From contig JADFXM010000031.1 in the NCBI GenBank assembly GCA_015233565.1, positions 23,786 to 87,785 of the forward strand: a stretch of 64,000 bases of DNA, in the 5' to 3' direction. A program made the translations under genes and the position numbers. Source of the stretch: Candidatus Rifleibacteriota bacterium (GTDB lineage: Bacteria > Muiribacteriota > Ozemobacteria > Ozemobacterales > Ozemobacteraceae). This document shows positions 36,810-46,576 of the stretch, piece by piece. Numbering within the stretch: the first letter of the stretch is position 1; each line of letters starts with the position of its first letter. The notes under the pieces were generated by a model that was given only the letters and a program-made list of their open reading frames with translations, was not told the origin of the DNA and did no database searches.

Positions 36810-38771
36810 TTAATCATCGTTCACCAATTTCACTGACCAAACGTGATTTTTGTTCGTGGAAATCCATTTCTTACCTACTGGCGGTGAAAGCCTGATTCTT
36901 TCTTTCAGAGTGATCCAACCTTTCAAGACCCAATCATCGAGAGGAACAATTCCTTCTGAAACGTCGTCCTGGTGATTTTGAAGAATTTTTTGAATTGTGT
37001 TTTCGGGGGTTGCGTGAACTGTTGAGCTGCTTTCTATGAGTGATGGTGGGGGAGCCGCTGATGCAAACACTCTTTTCTGATTCTTTGAGTTGGGATGTGC
37101 GGAACCAGGGTTCATATTTGAGAGTAAAGAGCCCTCACGAAGGTTAGAACCTCCTGATTCAGCAGAACCTATCGAGGAAATAGAACTATCAGTTCCGGAA
37201 AAGTTACTTGAATCGGTAAAAGTATCCGAATTGCTGGAACCAGGATTTTCAGAAAAATCATTGGGTTTTGCTGTCTCCCCCTTTGCTGTAGAGCTACCTT
37301 CTGAATTTGTAACGGTAAAAGAGGGAGGAGTCACAAAATTTGCTGAAGGCAATTGTTGTCCTGGGGGTGCTGAGAGAGCCGTAGGTGCAAGAACTCCCAA
37401 AGGGGCTTGTGCCATTGATTCTGAAGGGGTAGGGGGGGCTGAAAAAACTGGTGGTGCAGAAGGTGCAGGGGGCAAACCAGCCATTTGAAACATTTTACCC
37501 TCTTTTTCACAAAAAGATGCTTTTTCTCTTTTTTCATTCATTGTTGCTGATTTATCTTTAAGCAGAGGTTCTTCCATAACCAATTTAACCCCATCGTTTG
37601 ATAAATCGTCTAAGTGTTTAGCGTCACCTTTATTTGATGAATGCTTCTTTGTTACTGAGGATAAATTAGATGTCTGATCCAATGGTTCGGCAATGACTTT
37701 ACGTGGCAATTTCGCCTCCAGGTTTTTAGCTTCAACCTTTCTTTGCTCAGAAAATCGCAATGCCCTAGGTTCAATTCCGGATTTATCTTCAATTTTTTGT
37801 TTTTCATTGTCATTAAGCATGGCAATTTGGAATGATTCAGCTGAGGATAAACCGGATTGTATTTGCGTTGAGCTAGCTGAAGCTCCAAAAAGTTTTCCTG
37901 TATGAATGCTTTCAATCTCGGTTTTCGTTGTTCCAGCCTTCGCCAACTCGATTTTTGTTGTTTCAGCTCTGGCCTTTTCGGCTTCAGAAATCTCAATCTT
38001 CGCGGTGTTAACTATTGTCTCTTCAGCTTTCGTTGCGCCGGCTTTAAATGGTTCAGTCTTTGCTAGCTGAGCTTTTGCTATCTCAAACTTCACAGCCTCA
38101 ACTTTTGCGGATCCAGCTTTGGCCAGCTCAGTCTTTGTTCCCTCAGTCTTCATAGCTTCGACTTTCAAAGCTTCATTCTTCGCCAGTTCAGCTTTTATTG
38201 CGTCAGCTCTTTTCGTTTCAGCTTTCAAAACTCCTGCTCGTGCTGCTTCATTCTTCATCGCTTCAGCTTTTGCAATTTCAGGCTTAATGAATTCTGTTTT
38301 AACAGTATCAGGGTTTGTTAAATCATTTTTTGTGGAATCAGGTTTTAGAGCAAGCATTATTGGCTGAGAAGATGAGGTCAGGGAATTAGAAAAACTCGGT
38401 TGAGAAGTTTGAAAAACCTCATTTGGCGCTTTTTTTTGATCATTCAACAATCGATTTTTATTGAAAGGTAGAATAAGAAAAAAAGCAACCAATGCTGCAA
38501 TAGCCAAGGAGAAGCTCCCCGTAATAATTTTTTGCCAGGTTAGCCTTTCGGATGCAGCTTTCTGCGGGATTTTAAAAATTCTTTCTCCCAGAGCCTTCAA
38601 AGGAGGCTTGGTAGCAATAGATTCGAAACATTCTCCAAGTTTTTTTTCATATTGATAGGCTGCGCGGCAATTGGCACAGCTTTCAAGATGCGATTGGAAA
38701 TCCCCTGATTGTGTGATCGAGGGAAGATTCGCATGGTCAAGAATTAATTCCCTGAATTCTTCGCAGTTCAT
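36810..38771 (-). CDS. Anti-sigma factor with zinc-binding domain and pentapeptide repeats
   Basis: 653 residues. The first 40 residues form a zinc-binding anti-sigma domain with the HLESCANC (H-x3-C-x2-C) motif. One transmembrane helix follows at about 82-102 (GSFSLAIAALVAFFLIL). Outside the membrane there are 25 pentapeptide units of the form E-x-x-K-x (residues about 160-284), then a long low-complexity Pro/Ser/Gly region and a C-terminal conserved-looking part (VPLDDWVLKGWITLKERIRLSPPVGKKW). It lies 12 bases after the ECF sigma gene in the same operon. It should hold the sigma factor at the membrane until a signal reaches the extracytoplasmic part. The repeat region is far larger than usual for such factors. 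Confidence 0.85.
   Translation of the reverse strand: MNCEEFRELILDHANLPSITQSGDFQSHLESCANCRAAYQYEKKLGECFESIATKPPLKALGERIFKIPQKAASERLTWQKIITGSFSLAIAALVAFFLILPFNKNRLLNDQKKAPNEVFQTSQPSFSNSLTSSSQPIMLALKPDSTKNDLTNPDTVKTEFIKPEIAKAEAMKNEAARAGVLKAETKRADAIKAELAKNEALKVEAMKTEGTKTELAKAGSAKVEAVKFEIAKAQLAKTEPFKAGATKAEETIVNTAKIEISEAEKARAETTKIELAKAGTTKTEIESIHTGKLFGASASSTQIQSGLSSAESFQIAMLNDNEKQKIEDKSGIEPRALRFSEQRKVEAKNLEAKLPRKVIAEPLDQTSNLSSVTKKHSSNKGDAKHLDDLSNDGVKLVMEEPLLKDKSATMNEKREKASFCEKEGKMFQMAGLPPAPSAPPVFSAPPTPSESMAQAPLGVLAPTALSAPPGQQLPSANFVTPPSFTVTNSEGSSTAKGETAKPNDFSENPGSSNSDTFTDSSNFSGTDSSISSIGSAESGGSNLREGSLLSNMNPGSAHPNSKNQKRVFASAAPPPSLIESSSTVHATPENTIQKILQNHQDDVSEGIVPLDDWVLKGWITLKERIRLSPPVGKKWISTNKNHVWSVKLVNDD
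37920..38294 (-). repeat. Twenty-five 15-bp units encoding E-x-x-K-x
   Basis: 375 bases encode units such as EIAKA, EAMKN, ELAKA, EALKV, and EAVKF. Alternating charged residues every five positions would favour a long, single helix or coiled rod outside the membrane. In-frame units can expand or contract without frameshift. Confidence 0.8.
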
Positions 38772-38783
38772 AATTCTTTTTTC

Positions 38784-39350
38784 TCATTCCTTCTTAAATT
38801 CACTTATCACGCATCGGGATGCAATAAATCTATCAAGTTTAAGACGTGCTTGCCGAACCTTTGTTTTCGCTGTTCCAAGAGGTAGTTCCATTATTTGGGA
38901 AAGTTCGCTGATCGTAATTCCTCCAAGATAAACCAAACCCACTATTATTCGTTCTTCCATTCCGAGTTTTTCTAGTGCTTCATCAAGATATCGCAGTAGT
39001 TCTTCTCGGTCGAGTTTGTCAATGACTTGTGAATCAATTGCTGGTTGGCCATCTGGAATATCAAATGGTTCTTCTACTGCTACTTGAAAATTTTTTCTAC
39101 CGCGCCACCAATCAATCAAAAGATTTTTGGCGATTCTGAAAATCCAGCTTTTCAAATTACCTTCAATGAAGGAAGTTTTTTTTCGATAGAGCTTTTCAAA
39201 AACTTCCTGCGTTTTATCCATTGCAACTTCAATATCACCTATATTTTTAAGGAAAAAATTATAAAGACGGGGACCGAAAAGTTGATATAACTCTTTCCAA
39301 GCAACTTCTGAACCTCGCAAAGCCTCCTTCCAGATTCCTTCAGGATTCAT
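38784..39350 (-). CDS. ECF sigma factor
   Basis: 188 residues. Region 2 is DKTQEVFEKLYRKKTSFIEGNLKSWIFRIAKNLLIDWWRGRKN (DNA melting and -10 binding), and region 4 is LGMEERIIVGLVYLGGITISELSQIMELPLGTAKTKVRQARLKL (helix-turn-helix for the -35 box). It lacks region 3, as expected of ECF factors. It is paired with the membrane-bound anti-sigma factor immediately downstream. The promoter probably lies in the 346 bases upstream. The regulon is unknown. Confidence 0.93.
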   Translation of the reverse strand: MNPEGIWKEALRGSEVAWKELYQLFGPRLYNFFLKNIGDIEVAMDKTQEVFEKLYRKKTSFIEGNLKSWIFRIAKNLLIDWWRGRKNFQVAVEEPFDIPDGQPAIDSQVIDKLDREELLRYLDEALEKLGMEERIIVGLVYLGGITISELSQIMELPLGTAKTKVRQARLKLDRFIASRCVISEFKKE

Positions 39351-39696
39351 TTCTCTTCGCTGGCTCTTTCGAATTTTGCTATTTCAAATAATCAAACGAA
39401 AATTTAACATAGTGGATTTAGAAAAAATTGGCTTTGCTGATTTTTTTGTTCCCTAAATTAGGATCTGCCGTATTATGCAAAGGCCCGATATAAACCAAGA
39501 AAGGGGAAAAATAACACCTGCAAGAAAAGATTATACTTGAGATTGTGACTGTTGGAAAACCCAAAAAAAAAGTATTTTTCTATGCATCGAAACACAGTTC
39601 TTTCCAGCTTTTCATGCATTCCAACAGCAGTGTTTCTTACGGATTTGATGGGAAGCGATTGCATAAGCAGTTGCATTCATTCATTGTCTTCATCTG
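39351..39696. other. Intergenic region upstream of the sigma-factor gene
   Basis: 346 bases between the DUF2325 gene (ending at 39697) and the sigma gene. Only short overlapping frames in conflicting phases are present. It should hold the sigma/anti-sigma promoter, but I found no boxes I would stand by. Confidence 0.4.
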
Positions 39697-41343
39697 TTAT
39701 TTCTTATATTTTTCCAAAATCTGTTGACGAAGTGTTCCGGTTCCACTGTTATGGATAAAATACAGATCTTGTTGATCTGTAACAGTTGAGCGGGTTTGCC
39801 ATGTATGCAAATGTCCGGCATATGCAGTTATTACCACCACAACATCACATCTTCGAACAATCTCAGCGGTTCTAGCCTGGCTTATTGTTCGGTAACCATC
39901 ATACCATTCATAATCGCAATCCTTGACTCCTGCTTCTTTGAGAAGGGCCCAATAATGATCACGCCCCACTCCTCCGAAGATCACTACTCGTTTTCCCACT
40001 AATAGATCCTTAACTGATTTATAGGATTCATCAGGAATTGCATGCAAATCTCTAAGTTGCTGAAGATACTGTTGGCTCTCAGTATCAAGTTTTCGCATGT
40101 AGTTTCTTAATTCATTGTTTTCATCCAGGACTTCCTGGTATTCACGTTGTGCCTGATTCGTTTTTGCTTCCATCGTTCGAAGCTGGCGATTGACTTCTGC
40201 CGGCTCAAGGCGGGAAAGTTGGTTTTTTAATTCGTCATTTTCCCTTTTTAGCGAGTTTTTTTCACTAATTTCTGCATCTTTGTCAAGTTGTAAGCGCTTC
40301 TTCTCTTCTCTTAACCGATCATTTTCAGTTTTTAATTCTTCAATTTTGTCCTGGAAGGTTTCTTCCCTTTCCAACATTTCCTTCTTCGATAGAGTTGGTT
40401 TGGCAAGATTGGTGGATTTAACGACAAAATGATGATAAGTGTAAATTTCGAGAATTTCATTAAGGTAGGAAGCGATTCCCTCCCGCTTTTCCGGGAGTGG
40501 CGGGAATTGTTTCTCAAAATCTGCCAGCAACAATTTAATTAGTCTTTTTCCATCACGATATGCTTTATCAAGATCTTCATAGTAGGAAGGTCTTAATAAC
40601 CCCAGGTCGCGCGTTTCGGTGAAAATGAGTTCCAGGTCATTAAATCCAGCTTTTTCCAGAAAATACCAGGCATGCAGCAAATCCAGTCTGGTTATTTCTC
40701 TTTTCAAACGAAAAACGGTTTCTCTCAGATTCTCTTTTCTTTTTTCAGGAGGCAAACTTTCTAAATTTTGAAAATCAAGCTCCTGTTTGCTCAGCAAATT
40801 AATGTTCTTAATTATTTTTTGGCATGCAGTGTGCTCTTTGGGGTCAACGAATATTGATGCGAACAATTTTTTTCTTTTCAGGAAGTGATGAAGCCGAACT
40901 CGCGGTTCACCTCCTATTTTTACCTCATTTTCGATTGACCCAGCTGGTGGAACTGAGGAAACCTTGAGATCTTCTTCAGTCAAACTTTGTGAAATTTTCC
41001 GTTTTTTCTGAGCAACTGCTTCGTCAATTAATTCTGAAACCAATTTTTCTTGCATTGGACCGCTCATTAAAATATCCAGAAAATCACCAATGAACCGTGC
41101 GAAAAGCTTTCCGTGGCTTTCGTATAGCTCGATGAAACGTTTATGAATATTCCAATAATAATCTTCGTCCGAAGGTGTTACAGGAGTAGGTTTGACGTTT
41201 GCTCCTGCGAGTTTTTTTGCTACACTTGAAATCAAATCGTCCGAAGGTTGCTTTATGGGAGGAATTCCGGCAATCTTCATGAGATCATTGTTCTTATCCA
41301 TGTTTCCAATGGTTGGAAAAAAATTATTTCCTGTCTTTTTCAT
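39697..41343 (-). CDS. Coiled-coil protein with C-terminal DUF2325 domain
   Basis: 548 residues. An N-terminal helical region (about 1-320) is followed by a long coiled coil (about 325-435: MLEREETFQDKIEELKTENDRLREEKKRLQ ...). The C-terminal 95 residues (KRVVIFGGVGRDHYWALLKEAG, WYDGYRTISQA, CDVVVVITAYAGHLHTW, IHNSGTGTLRQQIL) match DUF2325, a Rossmann-like domain of unknown function found in several signalling and stress contexts. It starts 11 bases after the FHA-GAF-GGDEF gene, so the two are one transcript. It may be a scaffold or effector downstream of cyclic-di-GMP. Confidence 0.8.
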   Translation of the reverse strand: MKKTGNNFFPTIGNMDKNNDLMKIAGIPPIKQPSDDLISSVAKKLAGANVKPTPVTPSDEDYYWNIHKRFIELYESHGKLFARFIGDFLDILMSGPMQEKLVSELIDEAVAQKKRKISQSLTEEDLKVSSVPPAGSIENEVKIGGEPRVRLHHFLKRKKLFASIFVDPKEHTACQKIIKNINLLSKQELDFQNLESLPPEKRKENLRETVFRLKREITRLDLLHAWYFLEKAGFNDLELIFTETRDLGLLRPSYYEDLDKAYRDGKRLIKLLLADFEKQFPPLPEKREGIASYLNEILEIYTYHHFVVKSTNLAKPTLSKKEMLEREETFQDKIEELKTENDRLREEKKRLQLDKDAEISEKNSLKRENDELKNQLSRLEPAEVNRQLRTMEAKTNQAQREYQEVLDENNELRNYMRKLDTESQQYLQQLRDLHAIPDESYKSVKDLLVGKRVVIFGGVGRDHYWALLKEAGVKDCDYEWYDGYRTISQARTAEIVRRCDVVVVITAYAGHLHTWQTRSTVTDQQDLYFIHNSGTGTLRQQILEKYKK

Positions 41344-41354
41344 ACTTTTCCTTA

Positions 41355-42833
41355 TTAAATTGCAGTAACAGTGTTTCCACCAGCTTTTTTCGCTTCAGAT
41401 AATGCTTTTTCTGCTTCCTGGATCAATTCAGTAGTTTTTGAGGCTTTTGTGGCGGCAACTGCTACTCCAACACTAATTGATATTTTTATGGTTTTCTTTC
41501 CAATGCGAAAAACATTGTTCGCAATTAATTCGCGCAGCTTTTCAGCTACTTTTTTTGCCCCTTCAATTGGAGTGGATGGCAAAATGACTCCGAATTCCTC
41601 GCCACTGATACGGGCTGCCAGGTCATGGACACGCATAGCCGATTTCATTAAGCGTCCAAACTTTTTTAAGACCATGTCGGCAGTGCTTTCTCCATTTTGT
41701 TGATTGATCGCAGCAAATTTGTCAATGTCGAGCAAAAGAACCGACAACGGGGATTTGAATCTTGTAGATCTCGATAGTTCTTCAAGGAGCCTCTGATGGA
41801 ATTGGCGATTATTTGAGAGCCCGGTGAGGCCATCAATGGTTGCAAGGTGGAAAAGGCGAGCGTGCCCTATCGCTAGGGCAGCTTGAGCTGCAAAAGTCCG
41901 TAACGGTTCGGCGATTGTTTCTGAAAATGGATTCACTGTTCCTTGTTTTTCCAGATGTAATACCCCAATCGTCGCATTTTGGACCCTGAGTGGAGCTAAG
42001 GCCAAAGGTCTGCCCGAACCTTCCGACTTATTATGCTGTGTTTGTACAAGATTTGGTATATTAGGAATAGGTATTACCCTTAACATAATGTCAGAGCCTC
42101 TGAAACACTCCAGGACACAATTTTCAGATTCCCGAGTTTCTTTGGGGGTTGTTTTCCCAGGGCCGAGGCGCATTATCATTGTTTCAAGCCGATCCATTTC
42201 TTCATTGTGAAGTATTATCCTTCCAAAGTCGGCTCCGGAGACTTCCATGGCCATGTCTATTACATGCTCAAGCAATCTTCCATAGCTTGTAACTGAACAA
42301 AGGGCAAAACTGACGTCTAAAATGGCCGACAATTCTTTGATTTTTTCATACATCTGATCTTCAACATGCTGAATGGAGGTATACCATTCCTTAGGGATTT
42401 TGTTTTTCAAATTGGAAAAAACACTTCTCACTAATCTTTCATTTTTTTCAAGAAAAAATGGAAAAAGAGGACTCTTTTTCAATATTCCCATGTTTACTGA
42501 AGTCTTGATGTCACTAATGCTTTTCGTGGCCGGTTCCGCGCTCAGAAAAAGAGTTTCAGATAATTGGACCACTCGACGTGGAAGCAACTCTTTAATGAAC
42601 CCGGGAGGAAGCTTCTCACCTTCGATTTTTATCCCAAATGAACTCTGAAGATCTTGAATTAAAAACTTATCTCCATCAATTTTCCTGATTAATAAGTGCT
42701 CATCTGCCAGAGAAGGTGATGAAACCTTCAGTTCACATGAAGATGAACGGCCAACCTTTATACCGTTTCCTGAATCTTTTAAAATACCCTCGAAAATCAG
42801 ATTTCCCTTGTTGTCTTTAATTGTCAGTTTCAT
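41355..42833 (-). CDS. FHA-GAF-diguanylate cyclase protein
   Basis: 492 residues. An FHA domain (about 20-95, IKVGRSSSCELKVSSPSLADEHLLI) binds phosphothreonine; a GAF domain (about 165-315) follows and a GGDEF domain occupies the C-terminal 165 residues (LATIDGLTGLSNNRQFHQRL, LLLDIDKFAAINQ, RISGEEFGVILP, SISVGVA). The signature reads SGEEF in place of GG[DE]EF, so activity may be reduced; it also lacks the RxxD inhibitory site before it. FHA with GGDEF is a known link from Ser/Thr kinase signals to cyclic-di-GMP. Upstream gene of a two-gene operon. Confidence 0.9.
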   Translation of the reverse strand: MKLTIKDNKGNLIFEGILKDSGNGIKVGRSSSCELKVSSPSLADEHLLIRKIDGDKFLIQDLQSSFGIKIEGEKLPPGFIKELLPRRVVQLSETLFLSAEPATKSISDIKTSVNMGILKKSPLFPFFLEKNERLVRSVFSNLKNKIPKEWYTSIQHVEDQMYEKIKELSAILDVSFALCSVTSYGRLLEHVIDMAMEVSGADFGRIILHNEEMDRLETMIMRLGPGKTTPKETRESENCVLECFRGSDIMLRVIPIPNIPNLVQTQHNKSEGSGRPLALAPLRVQNATIGVLHLEKQGTVNPFSETIAEPLRTFAAQAALAIGHARLFHLATIDGLTGLSNNRQFHQRLLEELSRSTRFKSPLSVLLLDIDKFAAINQQNGESTADMVLKKFGRLMKSAMRVHDLAARISGEEFGVILPSTPIEGAKKVAEKLRELIANNVFRIGKKTIKISISVGVAVAATKASKTTELIQEAEKALSEAKKAGGNTVTAI

Positions 42834-43026
42834 AGAGATTTTCCAGATTAAATTAGTTTTCTAGAGTATAACCTAAAATGATCCAAACTTGGAGAAAAAA
42901 TGTAAAGTGATTGGATATCTCCAAAAAGTGTATAAAAATTGCACATAAACTGCTGGAAAACTTTGTGTTAATCGATATTAGGAATTTTTTCACATATCCA
43001 GGTTCGTTAATTTTGCAAGAACCTCA

Positions 43027-43055
43027 TTGGATTAATTTAATTAATGATTTATAAT
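43027..43055 (+). promoter_or_regulatory. Sigma-70-type promoter for the TPR gene
   Basis: TTGGAT at 43027-43032, a 17-base spacer and TATAAT at 43050-43055; the start should be near 43062, 26 bases before the ATG with its GGAG site. Confidence 0.75.
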
Positions 43056-43087
43056 CTCCCCGATACTCGAAAAGATGGAGTTGATTA

Positions 43088-46000
43088 ATGAATTCTAAAC
43101 ACGGCAAAATAGCTTATTTCGTTTTTCTTTTTTTTCTTTGCTCAACTTTTTCCGCATTTGGGGCGTTGGTCCAGTTTGACTTTGGATTGCCTATCTTCAG
43201 CCTGGAGGAATTGAGACTTGAACAAACAAAAACCCCTGGTTTGAACCTTACCCTATTCAAAAAATTCCTAGGTGAAAATGAAAATAGCCCTATTCATCAT
43301 TTTCAGGCAATTTTTCAGGTATTAAAAATCTCATTGATTACTGAAGGGAAAATTGATCAAAAAAGTGGTTTGATTGAAGAAATCAGGAAGTTTCTAAAAG
43401 TTTCTGATTTTAAAGCAGCTTCAAAGCAGCAAGTTCTTGATTATTTTTTCTTCGAAGGGCTGGTATTGGCAAATCTAGAGAAATCAAAGATTAATCCCGC
43501 GCCGGAAGAGCGTCAAAGCAACCAATTGGATAAAGCATTTGAAGAGATATTAATTAAGGCAGAAGATAAATTAGCAAGTTCCCCCGACTATTTTCTTGCA
43601 AAGGGAATTTTGTTTTTTCTTTTAAAAGATCGTCCAAATGGATATTTTGAAACCATGAAGCCACTTGAAGATCTTAAAAGAGCGGCTTCTACTGCTCCTT
43701 CTCAATCTCTCTTCCATTTTGTTCTGGGACAAGCATTCCGATTATTAGGAAATGAAGAATCAAGCCTCTTTTTTTCAGTTTTATGTTATGAAAGAGCTGC
43801 TGCGCTTTCTCCATCTAATCCTAAACTTCAGCATACCCTCCTGGGAATCTATATGGGCCTTCACGAATATTTTCAGGGCCAAAGACGAAAAGAACCCTTC
43901 TGGCTCGAAGAAGCGGTTTACAAAAAAATCCTTGTTCTTTCCCCAAAAAATCCACACGCGTTGAATAATTTGGGGTATCTTTATGCAGAATATGGGATTC
44001 ATCCAGAGCAGGCCCAAAATTTATGCCAGCAGGCAGTTGATCTGGCCCCGGATAACGCTGGTTTTAAAGACAGTCTAGGGTGGGCTGCCTTCAAAAATGG
44101 GCAAAATGAAAAAGCTGAAAAAGAATTGGTAAAATCCATTCAGATGAATTCTGATAGTTATGAGCCTCACTATCACCTTGGAACTCTCTATTATGTGACC
44201 AAGCGAATAGACAAAGCAATCGAATGTTATCAAAAAGCGGTTGAGTTGAATCCAAATTCTTCTGATGCTTTGAACAATTATGCTTTTCTGCTGGCCGAAA
44301 ATTCCCGTGATATTGAAAAGGCATACGGATTGGCAAAACGCGCAATCAGGATTGAGCCTGACAATCCCTCATTCCTGGACACCCTTGGATGGCTTGAATT
44401 CCAAAGGGGTAACAGCAGCGAAGCCCTAAGATTAATGAAAAAAGCAGTCAATCTTTCCCCCGACGTAGGAGAAATACTTGCCCACCTTGGAAAAATCTAT
44501 TTGGAATGCAAAGACTTTTCGACCGCTTTAGTCTGTCTAAAGCAGGCTTTTAAGGCAGATTCCAAACTTGAAAACATCAAACATGATATCTATTTGACCA
44601 TTGTCTTAAAGTCCTTTTATATCGCCATCGCTGAATATCACAAACTATTCCGGGAGAATGCCGACCAAAGACATCTGCAAAATCTGCTTCTCCAGATTGC
44701 AAGAGTTTACCAGGAAGAAGGGGAGTTTTCTAAATCCATTGAGATCAACCATCTTTGCGAAAAACTACAAAAAAGTGAATTGGATTTAAGCAAGCCTATC
44801 TTTAACTTTTATGAGTTGGAAAATGCCACGGCTGGAGTTCTGATTGCCTCAGAGGCCTCCTCAACCCTCAAAATTGATGAACATAACGATGAAGGTAACT
44901 TAGAAAACTCAAAGAACAATACCGAAAGTGGAAACGAGGATATCTTAAATGAATATCCTCCAATTGTCAGATCTGGATTGGCTTTAAACCTGGGACCAGC
45001 ATTTTTCCGATTTGCTTCTAAATTTCTGAATCTACCCAATGAATTAACCATGACTTCTTTCAGCATTTTTTTGAAAGAGATAAAGAATTTTCAGATTAAT
45101 CTTATATTCAAAATTGAAATTCCCGAAATTCAGGAAATTGATTTTCTCTCTGCTCTCGAAGCTTACTATAGATTCTTTCGAGCAAAAATTTCTTATCCTG
45201 ACCAAAAAGAGCCAAAGAATTCAATGGTGGCCGAGTTTTCCAATCTATCCATCTGGACTACCATAATAGGTGATGACGCATTTATTGGCTTTGGAAAAAA
45301 AATCCCAGGAGAATCAGAACTTGCCAGCTATTCAATTACTTTTCCCTACGATGGATCAAATTACGCAGCATTTTTGATCGACTGGCCTTCTATTGCGAAG
45401 ATACTTCCATCTTGGCTTCATCCTTTTGTTGGAAATCCTATTTGGCCATTTTTGCGAATCTATGTTACTTATTCCAAATACGAAGCGGGTATGAGGGAGG
45501 TCTCAATTTTTGAACCGACAATAAAAGTGGATAGGGAATTTGTAAAAAAGATGGCTGATAGTATTAACATTATCAGGAGTTTTTTGAAGGATGTCGGAAT
45601 ATTGTTTTTTCTCAGGATCGAAGCGAATGATAATTGTTTGAGAATCAAAGCTGATTATGACAATTTTCAGAGAGCTGTAATCGATCTATTTGGACGATTT
45701 GAAGACTACCTCCCTTTGATACAACCTTGGCTTTTGCATGTTCAATGCTATCTTCGCAGGTGTTTCGGCGAAGGGTGCACTGAAAAAATCTGTCCCACAA
45801 ACGGTAAGGTAATATCCAATCCATTTGTTGGATGGCTGAGTTGCGAGTCTCATAAGGATCTTGGTTGTGTCCCTTTTATTATTTCCAGTCAAGCCAGATG
45901 TAAATATTCAAGAATTAGGTTGAAAGAGATAATTCGAAGAAACTTCAAAAATTTGGAAAAAATTCTTGAAAAACAAAGATTGCTTGAAAAGGTCATGTTG

Positions 46001-46093
46001 GAGTACAATATCCCTGCTTGTTCCGCAGGTGGAGTTTTTGAAATTGGAAACGATGAAGAAGTATCCTGCTCGTTTCACGACAAAGAAAAATAA
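43088..46093 (+). CDS. Secreted TPR protein, 1001 residues
   Basis: A signal peptide (IAYFVFLFFLCSTFSAFG) is followed by a helical region and then TPR units between residues about 270 and 480 (ALNNLGYLYAEYG, AIECYQKAVELNPNSSDALNNYAFLLAE, SFLDTLGWLEFQRGNSSEALRLMKKAVNLSPD). The C-terminal half (about 590-1000) has no family I know; it contains LSALEAYYRFFRAKISYP and six or more cysteines near the end (CYLRRCFGEGCTEKICP), so it may form disulfides outside the cytoplasm. It has its own promoter and ends 37 bases before hfq, so both may share a transcript. Confidence 0.75.
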   Translation: MNSKHGKIAYFVFLFFLCSTFSAFGALVQFDFGLPIFSLEELRLEQTKTPGLNLTLFKKFLGENENSPIHHFQAIFQVLKISLITEGKIDQKSGLIEEIRKFLKVSDFKAASKQQVLDYFFFEGLVLANLEKSKINPAPEERQSNQLDKAFEEILIKAEDKLASSPDYFLAKGILFFLLKDRPNGYFETMKPLEDLKRAASTAPSQSLFHFVLGQAFRLLGNEESSLFFSVLCYERAAALSPSNPKLQHTLLGIYMGLHEYFQGQRRKEPFWLEEAVYKKILVLSPKNPHALNNLGYLYAEYGIHPEQAQNLCQQAVDLAPDNAGFKDSLGWAAFKNGQNEKAEKELVKSIQMNSDSYEPHYHLGTLYYVTKRIDKAIECYQKAVELNPNSSDALNNYAFLLAENSRDIEKAYGLAKRAIRIEPDNPSFLDTLGWLEFQRGNSSEALRLMKKAVNLSPDVGEILAHLGKIYLECKDFSTALVCLKQAFKADSKLENIKHDIYLTIVLKSFYIAIAEYHKLFRENADQRHLQNLLLQIARVYQEEGEFSKSIEINHLCEKLQKSELDLSKPIFNFYELENATAGVLIASEASSTLKIDEHNDEGNLENSKNNTESGNEDILNEYPPIVRSGLALNLGPAFFRFASKFLNLPNELTMTSFSIFLKEIKNFQINLIFKIEIPEIQEIDFLSALEAYYRFFRAKISYPDQKEPKNSMVAEFSNLSIWTTIIGDDAFIGFGKKIPGESELASYSITFPYDGSNYAAFLIDWPSIAKILPSWLHPFVGNPIWPFLRIYVTYSKYEAGMREVSIFEPTIKVDREFVKKMADSINIIRSFLKDVGILFFLRIEANDNCLRIKADYDNFQRAVIDLFGRFEDYLPLIQPWLLHVQCYLRRCFGEGCTEKICPTNGKVISNPFVGWLSCESHKDLGCVPFIISSQARCKYSRIRLKEIIRRNFKNLEKILEKQRLLEKVMLEYNIPACSAGGVFEIGNDEEVSCSFHDKEK

Positions 46094-46130
46094 GTGATGA
46101 AAATGCAATTTTCTAACAGGAGATTGGACA

Positions 46131-46358
46131 ATGGCTAGTGTTAACATTCAGGACAATGTGCTGCAGATTTTAAGAAACAAAGGAATGCAAGTTAAGATCT
46201 TTTTGATGAAAGGTTTTCAAATTCAGGGTGTTGTTCTGGATTTCGATACTTTTGTCGTTTTGCTGGAATCCGAAGGAAAGAAACAACTGATCTATAAACA
46301 TGCTGTTTCTACCATACAATTACCAGATGATTTTGCTTTTCCCGCCGAAAAGGACTAA
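46131..46358 (+). CDS. hfq: RNA chaperone Hfq
   Basis: 75 residues with AGGAG before the ATG. The Sm1 motif is NIQDNVLQILRNKGMQVKIFLMKGFQIQGVVLDFDTFVVLL, and Sm2 is YKHAVSTI. This is the short Hfq form without the long acidic tail of enterobacteria. Hfq hexamers bind U-rich 3' ends of small RNAs and ARN elements of mRNAs. Its presence matters because a candidate small RNA with exactly that layout lies about 480 bases downstream. A strong terminator (46514-46543) follows the gene. Confidence 0.96.
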   Translation: MASVNIQDNVLQILRNKGMQVKIFLMKGFQIQGVVLDFDTFVVLLESEGKKQLIYKHAVSTIQLPDDFAFPAEKD

Positions 46359-46513
46359 TTTGCTTTTATCCACTCAACAACTTGAGGGTAATGACTTTTA
46401 GGCGTCAGAGTTAGTTAAGCAGAGCGTTTCTGCCGAACTTATCGAAAAATTCTGACTGGCTATGTTTGATTCAGAGGCCCCCTTGTTATTGAACTGAACT
46501 ACTGTTTTAATGA

Positions 46514-46543
46514 AAAAAAAGCGCCTGTTGGCGCTTTTTTTTT
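46514..46543 (+). terminator. Intrinsic terminator after hfq
   Basis: AAAAAGCGCC pairs with GGCGCTTTTT around TGTT, with nine T. About 155 bases after the hfq stop. Confidence 0.9.
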
Positions 46544-46576
46544 CAACAATTTAATTATTTCCAACCCACGCGGAGT

